From Gonapodya prolifera JEL478 (taxonomy: Eukaryota > Monoblepharomycota > Monoblepharidomycetes > Monoblepharidales > Gonapodyaceae): 64,000 bases of DNA. The position numbers and the translations under genes are program-made. Shown one piece after another: positions 22,301-31,628 of this stretch. The notes under the pieces are model-generated. The model saw nothing but the letters and a program-made list of their open reading frames with translations. It had not been told where the DNA came from and made no database searches. Within the stretch, counting starts at the first letter, position 1; every line of letters begins with the position of its first letter. The stretch is from contig KQ965741.1 of NCBI GenBank assembly GCA_001574975.1, positions 372,001 to 436,000 on the forward strand. The letters run 5' to 3'.

Positions 22301-23497
22301 CGACAAGGGGTGTTGTGCGGCACGGGTGTTGTATTGTTCAGAAAGAGTGAAACATTCTGCGATGAAGGAGATCAACCCACTGCATCAGTGCGACGGGGTA
22401 ATTCGGACGGCTGCCATGTGTTGAAAGTTGGCAAGGAGTGTGCAGAGAGGTGATTGAGTCCCGTCGCAGAGAAGAGAGAAAATGAAGGTGTACAAGTACC
22501 GTCCTCGCGCTGACTTAGCGCCTGCGAGACGCCCTGGCTGGAGCACGTTTCACGTGAGCACAAGATTTCTTGGGACTGCTGCCGCTTGCGGGGGATGGGA
22601 GGTAGGATTGGGACTGTGGAGAAAAGCATATGAAAGAAGGTGGTGGGTTGGGTTAGACCTGACATATCTGCACTCTACAGTAAGATGAAACGCTTACAGT
22701 AGCAATTGTAGGGCAGTTTGGACGGGCACGTGTAACAAGAGCCTTGTTGGCACGATGATCCGGATGCGCAGCATGAGCCCCCCTGGGATTCCACAAGGGA
22801 GATGAAATACCTGGAGCGATGTAAACTTTTGAGTGCGGAATACGACATAACTCACATTCACAATCGTTTGTTGAATGGGGGTTATTCTGGCCTGTGTGGC
22901 AAGAACAGTAGGTGGAGTGAGAGTGTATGGTCACACATGATTTGAGTAATGAGTTCCTTACGCAGCACGATCCGTCCTCTCGTCTGTCGAATGCGCCTTG
23001 CAATCCAACGGCGGAGCACGGACTATTCCAGCACTGCTTGACCGCCGTCGACTCAGCGGCTGAAAAGTGCGCCAGGGGAGGGAATCAAAGAGTCCAATGC
23101 TTAACCTGCAGACCAACCCGTCGGAGGAGGCAGTGAGGTGATGAGACTTACAAGCACACGGGTAAGGGAAGTTGGTGGGGCACGAGATGCAATTGCTTGA
23201 CAGGCACCACGATGTGGAAGGGCAGCAGGTTAGACTGGTCTGAGGTGAGGGAGCAATAACAATCATGGTCAGGTCATTGTTGAGAATTGCCATCAAGGAG
23301 CACATTGAGCAATGCACTGACCGGGGGTGAAGGTGCGTACGTACGTGGGGAATACAAATGGTGACGGGTCTGTATTCCCTGGAGGAGACGGTGGTGGGAG
23401 TGCACGAGGGTCGACAGGACGGAGTGGAGGCTGCTTTCAAGACCGAGGTTGCATCACTTGTGCAAATCGTATCGTCATCAAACTTGGAGTGTTGCTT
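19319..23497 (-). CDS. Cysteine-module, mucin-like single-pass membrane protein (many exons; first exon not found)
   Basis: Read from 23.5 kb downward, this gene has many short exons with GTGAGT/GTAAGT donors. The extracellular part alternates two Cys motifs. Module A is CC-x(2-4)-S-x-(W/F/S)-C-x(3)-(S/N)-C-x-(S/T)-C-P-x(3)-P-Y-x-C, for example CCPSGSFCQSTSCYSCPADK. Module B is C-x(3-4)-C-x(3-4)-(G/V)-x(3)-(F/L)-x(3-4)-(D/E)-D-G-(S/T)-C. Four A-B pairs are present. Next comes a Thr/Ser/Pro mucin region (about 20.8-21.3 kb), a proline stalk (PIPLPIPVPVPAPA), one membrane helix (NVPVLVGSIGGALAGAAIIG) and a Gly/Ala-rich tail of about 300 residues. No database family was recognised. A role as a cell-surface adhesin or sensor is an inference from layout. 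One in-frame TAG in the mucin region and two single-base frame changes (at the helix end and in the tail) may be sequencing errors or signs of decay. Confidence 0.6.
21395..21466 (-). repeat. Cys module B, copy 4 (coding)
   Basis: This copy encodes CNSYNCTFLGIDNAFSSRDD followed by GSC. It is the last Cys module before the Thr/Ser-rich region. Confidence 0.7.
21634..21712 (-). repeat. Cys module A, copy 4 (coding)
   Basis: This copy encodes CCSSSSWCSAQSCYSCPADS and then PYPC, followed by a GTGAGT donor. Confidence 0.78.
21932..22003 (-). repeat. Cys module B, copy 3 (coding)
   Basis: This copy encodes CFGVPCASIGYTNAFPLDDD followed by GTCC and a GTGAGT donor. Confidence 0.72.
22131..22210 (-). 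repeat. Cys module A, copy 3 (coding)
   Basis: This copy encodes CCPSGSFCQSTSCYSCPADK and then PYLCD, followed by a GTGAGT donor. Confidence 0.78.
22491..22560 (-). repeat. Cys module B, copy 2 (coding)
   Basis: This copy encodes CSRETCSSQGVSQALSQRED followed by GTC. The spacing to the acidic DG motif matches the other B copies. Confidence 0.65.
22698..22775 (-). repeat. Cys module A, copy 2 (coding)
   Basis: This copy encodes CCASGSSCQQGSCYTCPSKL and then PYNC, followed by a GTAAGC donor. Confidence 0.75.
22962..23059 (-). repeat. Cys module B, copy 1 (coding exon)
   Basis: This exon encodes CWNSPCSAVGLQGAFDRRED followed by GSCC. It joins in phase to module A copy 1. Confidence 0.7.
23154..23229 (-). 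repeat. Cys module A, copy 1 (coding)
   Basis: This copy encodes CCPSTSWCLSSNCISCPTNF and then PYPC on one exon that ends with a GTAAGT donor. Confidence 0.75.
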
Positions 23498-24115
23498 ACT
23501 GCGCGTTTACCAACTGAAGGCCAAGGACCCCTGCCAAGTGAGCTGAAAAGAAGATCAAGCCATGGGTCGCCTCCTTCCCGTCCATTGCAACGAGCTCGCT
23601 CAGAGTCCTGCAGCTTACTGCTCTCGAATTCTTGTTGGCGCTGAGCTGCCGACGTGGATCCCGTCCAGTCAAGCCACATGAGCAATGTTATCTGGACCAA
23701 CCATCGAGATCCCCATGGCAGACATCTTCCGCGTTCCGGACCACCAGCGCGGTGATTTCATTCGCATCTTGGCCATTTGCGCAATGGTGCGCGTTCTGAT
23801 TGACGCGGAAGATTGAATCGGGGGAAGGAGGCGGTGCAGAAAGGTGCAATGCTACGGCCAGCGGCCAAGGACCAAATGACTGGCCGCATGACCAACAGGT
23901 GTGAGAAGGAACGCGGTAGCAAGAGTGTCATGCTGCATTATTCTTATGTATTATCACCCTTTTGGGAAACGATAGCTTGAGAGGCCCCGGTGTTTTGGGA
24001 CCCCCAATTTGGAAACAAATTACTTTATTCACCATTGATGCCTTTTGTTGGACATTGTAAGGAAATTGCAGCTTTACAAGTACCGCAACGCCATCACAAA
24101 TATAGAAAATGATGG
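23498..24115. other. Spacer upstream of the Cys-module gene
   Basis: The missing first exon(s) of the Cys-module gene should lie here, but no clear signal-peptide exon was found on the minus strand. A 33-codon plus-strand frame at 23716 (MADIFRVPDHQRGDF) is too short to judge. Confidence 0.35.
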
Positions 24116-24901
24116 GTGGAAAAGTTTTTGGTGGCGAGCATGCTCAAAAATATCAAGGACGAGTTTCTTCACGAATCGAGCGGAGATCCTTTATTGGACC
24201 GGATCTGGTCGGAAGCGTTTGTGGGAAACCTGCGATCTATTCACGGACTTTTCCGAAATGACAGCGCAGTTTGGCAACATCCTGCTGTTCGCGATCGCGT
24301 TCCCACTCGCGCCGCTCGTGGGGCTCGTCAACAACAACTTCGAGCTGCACACCGATGCCAACAAAATTCTGCAACTCGATGTGGCGCCCCATCTCCAAAC
24401 GCGTACCTGTCACGGCAGCCTGGGAGGCGCCATGGCCGTACTGTGTTTCATGGCGACGCTGACCAACTTGACGCTCGTATGTTACTATGCGACGGACGAC
24501 TGCTCACGGGCCCAATCAGGGTCGAATGGGGCGAGGTCGCTGCGGCGGTTGTTGTCGCTCAAGTTTGCTTCGTGGCGGCGTGGAATTTGATCCATAGACG
24601 GTGCCAGTCGAGTCGATTGAGAAGCAAGCCAAGCGCGAGTGGATCAAGAGGGCTGATCTGGTCGCTGCTGTCGCACCCGAGCTCGAGCCCATAGAGTTGC
24701 TGTTTGCTGTGTTTCTGCCCAAGTGCCTGCACGACATATGCACGATTGACGATTGTGGACAATCACGCAGTCGCTGCCGCGTCGGAAGGGTTGGAGGAGG
24801 GCGGCGGTGCGCCCGCGAGTGGTGTGCACTTGTCGGTGATTGGAGATGAGGAGGCGGAACGGTTGATTGACCGTGCGCAATCGTATGGGACGTTTGAGTG
24901 A
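24116..24901 (+). pseudogene. Inverted, decayed copy of the last anoctamin exon
   Basis: This stretch matches the last exon of the anoctamin gene (7848-6952) at the nucleotide level along almost its whole length, in the opposite orientation and about 17 kb away. Recognisable pieces are SGDPLLDRIWSEAF, TDFSEMTAQFGNILLFAIAF, PLVGLVNNNFELHTDAN, VEWGEVAAAVVVAQVCF and the terminal IGDEEAERLID...SYGTFE plus stop. These lie in at least three different frames, so the copy carries several small insertions or deletions. None of the six upstream exons is present. It is a non-functional gene fragment from a segmental duplication with inversion. Confidence 0.9.
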
Positions 24902-25205
24902 TAGATACCGTTTGGTACAAGGACATGTAACTTTTTAGGCGTCGTTCCGACATTTCGTAGTGATGCAACCGTCGATTGATGCTTAGCAGCTTGAAAGTTT
25001 TCAGAGGATTGGATCAGATTGGATCCTTCGCAATGAGCACATGAAGATGTTTGAACTACAGTATGATGAGAAATCGGACAATAGGTCGCTGATTTTCACG
25101 CGATCCCGTATTGGGTAAGTGTTGTCGATCGGCATCATTTGGGACCTGTCAAGTACATATCATTGACTTGGTATCCAACAGCTCCTTCTAATTCACGCAT
25201 GACTC
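24902..25205. other. Spacer
   Basis: Nothing recognisable lies between the anoctamin fragment and the next candidate gene. Confidence 0.4.
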
Positions 25206-26097
25206 ATGGATTTCTGCATTGAATTGGCTGGTCTTGCTTTCTCTATTGGCCACATATTGGACTTTTCCAATATACTTTCTTCTTGGGCTCAAATCTCGAC
25301 TTCATGGGACTGGCAGTTTGCCCCTTCCGGATTCTTGACGAAGTTCGCTTTGGCGGTGCAGACGTCCACAGCAAGGTTTGGCGCTGTACCTCTGACCCTG
25401 CGCCGCAAAAATATGAGCAGAATATTGCGTACTTGGAACACTGTCATGGCCAGGATGGTTGGAATTGCAAGCTGACCAAGTTTCTGAGATTTCCTTGATT
25501 TGTTCCGGGATTTGGAATGGGCAGTACTTTGTAGATTTGACATTTCTTCGCTCTCAAAGGCCGCCCTTCTCCCTACCATTCCTGGCGGCGTGCTTGGAGT
25601 ACCGGTCGGAAGTCGAAACTAGTACATGTAGTGCTTGCGCTGGTGGATGCAGTCTTACAGCGATTGGGCGTATCTGCGGAGCTTGGAATACGAGTTATGG
25701 AGGTTGGTATCTCACACTGTGTTATTGTCCTTTTCAAACTGACAAACAATGTTTTGCTCAGGTCACCTTGCGCAGGCGGCGTACTCGTACGTTGCACACC
25801 ACCTGCGCCCCATTGTGAACGCGTGCGTGTGCTGATCAATGTTTCTCTGCGTCCCTACTCCCTTCAAGCACGCTCAACTTCTTGTTGCTTGATCCCACCA
25901 GCACTTTCGTCGCATTTACGGAGCATCGGGGGTGGAAGGGACCATTCTGTCGGCAAAGATCGAGGTGAGTTTGCTCGCGCACCAAAGGGTGTCGGCTCTT
26001 GATCTTGTACTCAAACTGTGGCTTTCAGACACCGCCCGTCTTTCTCCTTTATCTCTTGATCGAGTGTTGCCTCAATCCTGGTACCGTGTTCCTTTAG
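25206..26097 (+). CDS. Candidate orphan gene, multi-exon, hydrophobic product
   Basis: Several exons join in phase toward the 3' end. One reads LVHVVLALVDAVLQRLGVSA and then ELGIRVMEG. The next (after CAG near 25761) gives HLAQAAYSYVAHHLRPIVNA, then HFRRIYGASGVEGTILSAKI (starting near 25901) and a last exon (starting near 26030) TPPVFLLYLLIECCLNPGTV, with a stop at 26095-26097. The 5' part is less clear. The frame from 25206 is hydrophobic (MDFCIELAGLAFSIGHILDF), which would suit a small membrane protein, while another frame at 25283-25498 is Cys/Trp-rich. No family was recognised. The last two splice junctions are the best-supported part. Confidence 0.35.
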
Positions 26098-26582
26098 CTT
26101 GCTTTCATTTATTGCCTTTGCCAGTCGGTCTTTATCTTTTCAATAAATTCAATTCAACTCTTCGAAATCCGTGAGATGCTGCCTGGGGAAGAGTGATAAA
26201 ATGGTTCGAGGTCTTGCACAAAATGAAAAACATCCGTGCAACCTTCTAAGGTCACAGACTATTTTACGTTTGAGTCTAATTTCATGATTCTTGTACACGT
26301 TTTGCTCAAAATTCTGCAGAGCGAAATGTGTTGCCGAATGCCCTCTTCGTTCTATTCTTGTGTTTCGAAGCGACAGCGCCCTGGACCGGCGTGGGCTTGC
26401 CCCGCAAGGGCGACGTACATATAAAATTAATCTGTTATTCAGAATGTCAAAGTGTCCCTTTTCCTGGAATTGTGGTGTCATCTCGGTCTTCGGTCATCGG
26501 GGAGTCGGTCGGAACCAAATTGCCGCCCCTCTTGCGCCGAGTTTCCCTCCACCCTTTCTGCACACTCACTCGCCTCGCTGCG
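26098..26582. other. Spacer upstream of the aldo-keto reductase gene
   Basis: This contains a T-rich stretch with AATAAATTC near 26150, which could be a polyadenylation region for the preceding candidate gene. The promoter of the reductase gene lies toward the right end. No other gene was seen. Confidence 0.4.
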
Positions 26583-28854
26583 ATGCCCAAAACCAACATG
26601 GAATACCGCCGCCTCGGAAACAGCGGAATCCGCGTGTCGGCGCTGTCGCTGGGCGGATGGTGAGCTGGTGTCACCCATCGAGCCTGAACTGCAGGTGCTG
26701 ACCTCGAATCTCCAATCTCTTCCCGCGCAACGTCCAGGGTTACCTACGGAGGCCAAGTCGGACAGGGTTGGTTCCACGATCGCAATCGCGCTTCCGATCG
26801 TCCCAGACATCGCACATGCTGACCCGTATTACACCCGTCTCTCATCCCGCCAGACTCAACCACCAAGTGCATGGAAGCTGCGTGGCAGCTGGGATGCAAC
26901 TTTTTCGGTGGGTGTGCTCCCTGTTCGGTGGAGGCCGATTGGGCATTGCACTCACCAGTCACTACCGGGGGCCACACAGACACCGCCGAGGGCTATGCAC
27001 GCGGCGCGAGCGAGGTCGAGATGGGAAAGGCAATTAAGGAACTCGGCATCCACCGCGACGACGTTGTCGTCTCCACAAAGATCTTTTGGGGCGTCAAGGG
27101 CGGGCCAAACGCTATGGGGCTCTCGAGGAAACATGTGAGTCGTTTTGGGGTCCGGGGGGTGCCGGGGGGGGGGGGAGGGCCGAGCGCAGCGAGCCCGAGG
27201 CCTAAGCGCTTTCCGAGGCAAGGCGATTGTAATATACCGCGAAGCGGTGAAGCGAAATGTTCCTCGCGGAGCGAACCCGTAGGCCTAGGCCAGAAGGCGC
27301 CGACCGAGGAATGTCGCGGAGCGACATCGAGGCCTAAGCCCGGAGAAGTCCGCCGGAGGCGGATACCTCACAAAGCGAAAGGGGCGAGGGGAAGGGTCAT
27401 GTCGCAAGAAGAAGAATGCTCATTCAGACTTTTTTTTGCGTTCTTTTTCGTCGTAACAGCTCATTGAGGGGACAAAAGCGTCGCTGCAACGTTTGGGCAT
27501 GGACTATGTCGACCTTTGTGAGTTCCAGACTGAGTGATTGAGGTGTTCGAGCGGACCGATGCCGAAGTGCGAAAGCACTGACGGGGCTGTCGACCGACGG
27601 AGGCCAAGGCCGGATGTGCAAGTTCGAGGCTCAAGCTCGATGCGCTTACTGAGGAGTCTGCCGGAAGCGAATGACTCAAGGAGCGGACTTTACATTCATC
27701 GTGGAGCGAGTACTGGACCAAGGAGTCCGCCGAGGGCGAATGATCTCACATAGAGCGGAATAGTAATCACGGAGCAATGTCGAGAGTTGCGCGCAGGTCG
27801 ATTTCAAAGTCGTGGTGTGTTCGCTCCCGCTGACCTATTTCCTGTTACGCTGACATGAAGTGTTCGCCCATCGCCCTGACCCCACCGTTCCCATGGAGGA
27901 AACCGTTCGCGCATTCAACCACATCATTGATCACGGGCTTGCATTCTACTGGTTCGTGCATGCATTGAGCCCTTATCATTTTTCATCCAGCGTGTCAACG
28001 ACGAGTTCCGCAACAGGGGAACAAGTGAATGGTCTGCAAGTGAGCTTTTGGAGGCTCACAGAATCGCCAAGCACTTGGGAATGGTTGGGCCCACGATGGA
28101 GCAGCCGCAGTACAACGTCTTTGCTCGTGAAAGAGGTGAATCATTGTGTGTCGCCTGGCCGTGAGAAGCGCAAGAGAGACCTTACATATGCTTCTTTTCA
28201 TCAACAGTCGAGAAGGAGTACCTTCCAATCTACGATACCCATGGTCTTGGACTCACGATATGGTCCCCGCTGTACGTATTGTTTTTCATCGTTTTATCCA
28301 TCGGGAATAATGCGTAATATTGTGTTTGTTCTCAGGGCCTCTGGAGTTCTGACTGGCAAATACGTAAGATCCCGTTGTCTTGACCACATCGCAAGCACGC
28401 AAGTAACTCCCATTAATCGAACAGAAATTCAACGAGCCCCCGCCACCCGGATCTCGCTTTGCAGTCAACAAGGACCCCGGTCTGCAAGCCATCGCCCGAC
28501 GATCTCTCCAGACAACTGAGGCAAAGGAGAGGCTTCAGAAAGTCGACGCACTCGCACCCATTGCGCAAAAGATTGGTGCGACGTTGCCCCAACTGGCCAT
28601 CGCGTGGTGCCTCAAGAACCCGCGCGTGTCCACCATCATCACCGGAGCGTCAAGGCCAGAGCAGGTGCGCGATAACTTTGGTGGTAGGTGTCGCTTGTCG
28701 CGCTTGTAAAATGGCTGAGGGTGAGGATGTTGTTTTGACGTGCATTCCCGTTCTAGCATTGACCGTGGTGAACAAACTCAACGACGAAGTTGTGAAGGAG
28801 ATTGAGGGCGTTTTGAAGAACAAACCAAAGTCCGACCCAGTTTTCAGACTGTAG
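26583..28854 (+). CDS. Aldo-keto reductase of the voltage-gated K+ channel beta-subunit type
   Basis: Eleven short exons join in phase: 26583-26659, 26738-26766, 26854-26907, 26980-27134, 27460-27517, 27861-27951, 28017-28135, 28208-28271, 28336-28363, 28425-28683 and 28757-28854, giving 343 residues. The start reads [20 protein letters not shown]. The catalytic set is visible: Asp and Tyr in [12 protein letters not shown], Lys in [10 protein letters not shown], His in DYVDLLFAHRPDP. Further family blocks are [47 protein letters not shown] and the NADPH-binding [16 protein letters not shown]. The family fold is a TIM barrel. Fungal members are cytosolic NADPH-dependent aldehyde/ketone reductases, and a channel partner is not implied. 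Introns 4 and 5 are five times longer than the rest and filled with palindromic modules. Confidence 0.93.
27135..27459 (+). repeat. Repeat-laden intron 4 of the aldo-keto reductase gene
   Basis: This is a 325-nt intron, whereas most others in the window are 50-70 nt. After GTGAGT and a G-run it holds GC-rich hairpin modules: GAGGCCTAAGC twice, GACCGAGGAATG, CCGCCGGAGGCGGATACC, and several GCGGAGCG elements, including the perfect hairpin TGTCGCGGAGCGACA. It ends with a T-rich tract and AACAG. Confidence 0.8.
27518..27860 (+). repeat. Repeat-laden intron 5 of the aldo-keto reductase gene
   Basis: This is a 343-nt intron carrying the same modules in the same order and strand as intron 4: GAGGCTCAAGCTCG, ACTGAGGAGTCTG, CCGGAAGCGAATGACTC, GGAGCGGAC and a second round GGAGCGAGTAC, CCGCCGAGGGCGAATGA. 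It is more diverged in sequence but clearly related to the MFS-gene intron at 53.9-54.2 kb. Confidence 0.8.
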
Positions 28855-29018
28855 TGATTTAATGATGCGTTAAAAGTTTAAAATTTGTTATGTAGTTGGA
28901 CAAGGACATGTCATGAAGTGTTGACTTCTTTCCTGTCATAGCCGCCCCGAAGAAGAACCATAATTTCCTTGTTCAATATTTGCAATCGCCTTGAGACCAG
29001 AGCGGAAAACTCGACGCG

Positions 29019-30129
29019 ATGCCTCCGTCCAATCGTATACCCCTGATGTTTTCACGGGGCTTCTTCTCTCGATTCTCATCCCAATCTCGACCTTTCAACA
29101 CCGCCAGCAGCCCGATCGCACCTTCACCTGCCGCGACATCGTTGAGGACACAACATATGATGGGCCACCTGCAACTGCGGCGTCGAACACGGATTGGGGC
29201 CTTGCAGATGGACAGTGGAGTCCATCGTGAAGATGTTCAACGGACTTATTCAACGACCACGGGGCCTGCACCCCGAAGGAACGCAAATGGTCTCATTTCG
29301 GCCAACGAATCTAGTAAACGGAGAAGGCGGCATTTCGGAACAACATCAATCGCCAAGGGGCTCGAGGAATTCTTCGACAACGCGGATGGGTGGTTATGGC
29401 AGAAGGATAACGCAAAGTTCGGTGAGTTGCCAGCGCTCTGCCCCAATTTTTTACGTGAAACAAGTAGTAATTACTTTTTGGGCGTCTGGAGGCCGGTTCT
29501 GGACGCACTCCGAGCTACGCAGGAAGTCGTTCGATGATCTCCACAAACTATGGTTTGTGTGTCTCAAAGAGAAGAATCTTCTCTACTCTCAGATGGAAGA
29601 AGCTCGGCGATTTCAACTGCAGTTCCCGCACAAAGAGCGGCTGAGAACGGTGAGTGTTGTACCATCCCAGGGAGCCCTGGCCCCCTTTCAATCCAAGCTG
29701 CCTTTCGAATCGGTTCTTCAGGTGAAAGTCACAATGCGAAATATCAAATTTGTCCTCGGAGAGCGCAAAAAGGTCTGGGCGCAAGTCCAAAATGTATTGG
29801 ACAAACACCAAGCGATTATTGCCAGCAAACAAGCGGAACCCCCGGAGAACCCCTTGCAGAGTGAATCCAGTCCATTTGCTGATGTTGACGTTGAAGAAGC
29901 AGTTTTGGAAAAGCTTAAAGAACTCAGTCTCAGCACCAAAATGTCCCCTGGCGAAATCGCGAAGCGGAAGAGGAACCTCAAACGTCGAGAGGGCGTTCAC
30001 AAGCTTCGAGGGAGGGCACTGCAGGCGTACAAAGCGAAGTTAAACCGAGTGGTACTGATCGAACCCGCGGACATCATAGAAAGAATGACCAGACCGGACG
30101 ATGCGCAAGACATGAGCTTGGTGGCGTAG
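29019..30129 (+). CDS. MRPL4: Mitochondrial large-subunit ribosomal protein uL29m (MRPL4/MRP-L47)
   Basis: There are three exons in phase, 29019-29421, 29492-29649 and 29722-30129, giving 322 residues. The N-terminal 110 residues are rich in Arg, Ser and Thr and poor in acids (FSRGFFSRFSSQSRPFN), as expected for a mitochondrial presequence. The conserved body begins KGLEEFFDNADGW and continues FWTHSELRRKSFDDLHKLWF and EKNLLYSQMEEARR, the L47 signature, then TMRNIKFVLGERKKVWAQVQ. A charged C-terminal extension ends QDMSLVA. The protein sits near the exit tunnel of the mitochondrial 54S large subunit. The presequence may hide a further small intron, because residues 45-75 look less presequence-like. 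Confidence 0.9.
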
Positions 30130-30257
30130 TGCTAGAATAAATACAACGGTTGTCGTGTTACCTGAGCGCGTGGCTTCGTCAGTCAAGCTTCATGACTTGC
30201 TGGCTTGGCCGAAGCACCCCAAGTCATCGAGAAGCTGTCAGCCAGTGGTTGAAGCCG

Positions 30258-31503
30258 ATGTCAGACTTGGGCAAAGCGGTCGGAGGAAGACTTCGGTTCA
30301 AAGGCGAGCCAACGAAGTGTGTAGATGCTGACTGTGTCGTCGATCCTCTCCTAATGATCGACTTCCGACTTATTTCGGCGATGCGACCCTTTGCACAAAT
30401 AAAATCACACAGAAAGAAGAAGAAGAAGCGGAAGGCAGAAGGGGACAGTGGTGATGAGGTGACTGAAGGTGGGCGCTTGCTCTGGATTGACGGTTTCTTA
30501 TCACGTTCACCACATATCTTCTTGCACCCCACCCCACTGTGGATTCCATGTACAGGATGGATCAATGCTGATTCAATGGACGATATTGCGGGACCGTTGT
30601 TCTTTGTTACGGTAAGAAACGGTCGTGAAGATGCTGTCGGAACACCCACAATAGTCTTTACGTTTCGCAGACAGTCACAGATCCACCGTCATCCCTTTGC
30701 ACCTTTGAGAACTCGAATGTTGTTTCCATTACTCCGGCTGTTCCTCCGAGCGAGTCGTCGTCGGACCCCACCAGCATCTCTGCTCTCGAACCATCTTCTG
30801 TAACGCAAGTCTTCGTTGCGAAAAGAGCCAATCCGTCTGTGCCGGTTTTCTCTTTAAAGTCCGCCTTCAACAAATATCTTAGTTGTGATAAGTTCGGACT
30901 TGTCACTTGCGAGCAGGAAGCAGTGGGACCACTGGAGGAGTGGGATATCATCTTCAGAGAAGACGGGGTGGCAATCAAGCATCATGTCTACGACAAATTC
31001 TTAAAAGCGGACTCGGTTGCTCTGAAAACGACAGGGCCGCGGAGTGGGAATGTTGTACGGGCGGACTCGGAAAATGTAGGATTCGCGGAAGTGTGGCGGG
31101 TTCGATGTCAGGCAGAGACTAGGGCCGCCGTCAGAAAAGAAAAAAAGAAACGAAGGGGCCTTCTTGACGAGGGTGGGCAAGGAGTGGCGGAGGACGTCGG
31201 GGACGTGGACAAATTTGAGGTGGACCAAATGTATGTCAATCTTCTTTTTGTCGTCGACATGAGACTAAACTTCTTCGTTCACAGCAAGAAATTTCATACA
31301 TGGGGTCTTGGCCGGCTTGTGACTCCAACTACGACGGGCGGTGAAGCTATTCCGAAAACGGATTTGAAGAGAGCCTTAAAGCAAGGAAAGCTTCACGAGG
31401 CGGTGAGTTGGCGCAAAGCTCCGCATTGCTGAAGTTTATCCAACACAATTTTCTGAAGCTGCTGGATCGGAGAACAAAGCTTAAGCACGACAAGTTTTGT
31501 TGA
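30258..31503 (+). CDS. FRG1: FRG1-like actin-bundling / RNA-processing protein
   Basis: There are six exons in phase, 30258-30316, 30413-30468, 30556-30611, 30671-31230, 31285-31402 and 31459-31503, giving 297 residues. The N-terminus (RLRFKGEPTK then a Lys-rich nuclear-localisation-type run and GWINADSMDDIAGPLFFV) follows FRG1 order. The beta-trefoil fascin-like domain is seen in VFSLKSAFNKYLSCDKFG and in EEWDIIFREDGVAIKHHVYD. The C-terminus has KKFHTWG, then DLKRALKQGKLHEALLDRRT and KLKHDKFC, the family's LDRR-KLK-D end. FRG1 proteins are nucleolar and nuclear, associate with spliceosomes and bundle actin. Compared with the human protein (258 residues) there is a Ser/Pro-rich insert before the trefoil. 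The start at 30258 was chosen because it gives the family-like N-terminus. Confidence 0.88.
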
Positions 31504-31628
31504 ATCGCGTCGTATTGTCAATCTCTTCAAGGAAAATCGAAGAGTATCTCTTCTCTTTTGTACATTTTGCACAGAAAATGAAATGTATTCTACTGCTAGT
31601 ACGTCAATCTCTCCCACCGGACAGAGCT

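Noticed and set aside
23716-23817. Short frame MADIFRVPDHQRGDFIRILA on the plus strand
   Set aside because: It has 33 codons, no homologue recognised and no splice partner. It is kept only as a note in the spacer.
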